NCBI RefSeq assembly: GCF_007830295.1
Contig: NZ_VLKC01000002.1
Location: 1,934,558-1,998,557, forward strand
Reading direction: 5' to 3'
Length of the DNA: 64,000 nucleotides
Origin: Sporomusa sp. KB1
Lineage (GTDB): Bacteria > Bacillota > Negativicutes > Sporomusales > Sporomusaceae
A program made the position numbers and the translations under genes. The notes under the pieces are model-generated. The model did no database searches. It was not told the DNA's origin and worked only from the letters and a program-made list of their open reading frames with translations. Positions 63,051 to 64,000 of the stretch are shown one piece after another (the stretch's first letter is position 1; the number at the start of each line of letters is the position of its first letter).

Positions 63051-64000
63051 ATGTTTGAACGTCCTGTGTGGGCAGAAATTGATTTGTCTGCTATTAAACA
63101 CAATGTTAGAGAAATAAAAAAAGGCCTAAAACCTGGTGTGAAATTTTGTGCTGTGGTCAAGGCTGATGCTTACGGTCACGGGGCAATAGCCGTCGCCCGC
63201 ACCGTGTTGTCTGCAGGTGCTGACAGGCTGGCGGTAGCTATTTTAGGCGAGGCTATTGAACTTAGGGAAGCTGGCTTCTTGGTGCCCATTCAGGTGCTCG
63301 GTTATACGCCGCCTCATCAGGCTAGGATAGTGGCTGCTTATGGTATTGCTCAGACGGTGTATTCCATGGATGCCGTGCGGGCGCTGGCAGCGGCTGGAAC
63401 AGAAACAGGCAAACCTGTAAAACTGCATATCAAGATTGATACGGGTATGGGGCGGATTGGTATTCTGCCTGAGGAGGCCGGCGATTTTGCTGCTGCGGCA
63501 GCTGCAATGAGCGGAGTCGAGATTGAAGGAGTATTTTCCCATTTTGCCACCGCTGATGCAAAGGACAAGTCGTATGCTTATGAGCAGTATGCCAGATTTC
63601 AGCAGGCGCTAGACCGAATAAAAGCTAAGGGAATTGATATTCCCATCAGGCATATTGCAAACAGCGCGGCCACTTTAGAAATGCCGGAGACGCATCTGGA
63701 TATGGTTCGTCCCGGAATTATCTTGTATGGGCTGTGGCCTTCACCGGAAGTAGAACGAAATATTACTTTGGCGATGGCTATGTGTCTTAAGGCGCGGATT
63801 GCTCATGTCAAGAACGTGGCAGCTGGAACAGGCATAAGCTATGGCCGGGCGTATATTGCTGCAACTGAACGCAAAATTGCCACCTTACCTATAGGTTATG
63901 CCGACGGCTGGACAAGATTGTTATCTGGCCGGACAGATGTTTTAATTAACGGCAATCGGGCACCCTTAGTGGGGAGAATCTGTATGGATCAATGTATGGC
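63051..64000 (+). CDS. alr: Alanine racemase, N-terminal part (runs off the window)
   Basis: PLP enzyme making D-alanine for peptidoglycan. About 316 codons are present with no stop before the window ends. The PLP lysine is Lys37 in VVKADAYGHG. Further motifs are KIDTGMGRIG, HIANSAA, VRPGI and VGRICMDQ near the end, so roughly 50-70 codons are missing. AGGAGG lies 10 bp before the ATG; an ATG at 63044 runs into a stop. It starts 42 bp after the permease gene. Confidence 0.95.
   Translation, partial: MFERPVWAEIDLSAIKHNVREIKKGLKPGVKFCAVVKADAYGHGAIAVARTVLSAGADRLAVAILGEAIELREAGFLVPIQVLGYTPPHQARIVAAYGIAQTVYSMDAVRALAAAGTETGKPVKLHIKIDTGMGRIGILPEEAGDFAAAAAAMSGVEIEGVFSHFATADAKDKSYAYEQYARFQQALDRIKAKGIDIPIRHIANSAATLEMPETHLDMVRPGIILYGLWPSPEVERNITLAMAMCLKARIAHVKNVAAGTGISYGRAYIAATERKIATLPIGYADGWTRLLSGRTDVLINGNRAPLVGRICMDQCM

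Noticed and set aside
1..64000. CRISPR array, prophage or defence island
   Set aside because: No regularly spaced direct repeats, cas genes, phage structural genes or recognised defence genes were seen.

Overview
This 64 kb window looks like a chromosomal segment of an endospore-forming, diderm Firmicute of the class Negativicutes, probably Sporomusaceae-like (inference). The evidence is an alpha/beta small acid-soluble spore protein with a sigma-G-type promoter, a Spo0E-like phosphatase, T-box and S-box leaders, LL-diaminopimelate aminotransferase and AddAB, all beside a signal-peptide porin that ends in phenylalanine and so implies an outer membrane.

Layout. 1-96: 3' end of a 5S rRNA and its terminator. 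240-4496: SAM-riboswitch-controlled methionine uptake locus (metN, metI, aminotransferase, metQ), with a structured RNA-like spacer before the aminotransferase. 4495-6375 (minus): a receiver protein and a REC-GGDEF-HD-GYP protein. 6651-12749: sbcD, sbcC, a lipid kinase and a Nudix hydrolase. 12770-15707: tryptophan T-box, 121-bp palindromic repeat, then an ECF transporter energizing module (A1, A2, T) without an S component. 15847-17079: dapL. 17245-24235: a Fur-box-controlled ferrous iron locus (DUF3793, GGDEF, DUF2325, STAS-like, feoA, feoB, HD-GYP, Cys-rich FeoB partner, porin). 24461-26752: YnfA-family protein, a dienelactone-hydrolase-like protein and an unrecognised coupled gene pair. 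26854-30593 (minus): exported cell-wall cluster. 30676-31846: a second tryptophan T-box with the same 121-bp repeat, then trpP. 31861-37553: HD-GYP-like protein, IS1182-type element, clpB. 37913-45474: PAS-GGDEF-EAL protein, thiD, an unknown protein, a membrane phosphoesterase, mug, a solitary amino acid binding lipoprotein and an iron alcohol dehydrogenase. 45495-52723: addB, addA. 52839-54043 (minus): corA with a long structured leader. 54214-54540: two tRNA-Ser genes. 54631-64000: alpha/beta hydrolase, dipeptidase, TerC-type protein, SpoVD-like PBP, SASP, hypA, hypB, Spo0E-like protein, amino acid permease and the start of alr.

Main points of interest. (1) The ECF A-A-T module and trpP lie 16 kb apart, each behind a near-duplicate T-box with a UGG specifier and each carrying the same palindromic repeat, which suggests a split, co-regulated tryptophan ECF transporter. 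(2) The iron locus embeds a diguanylate cyclase, an HD-GYP protein, small DUF2325/STAS proteins and a porin between two Fur-box-like sites. (3) The corA leader has mutually exclusive pairings, one of which hides the Shine-Dalgarno, as a riboswitch would. (4) The metI-aminotransferase spacer contains several perfect stems and matches no RNA class I recognise. Five proteins carry c-di-GMP synthesis or degradation domains, and a receiver-only protein accompanies one of them.
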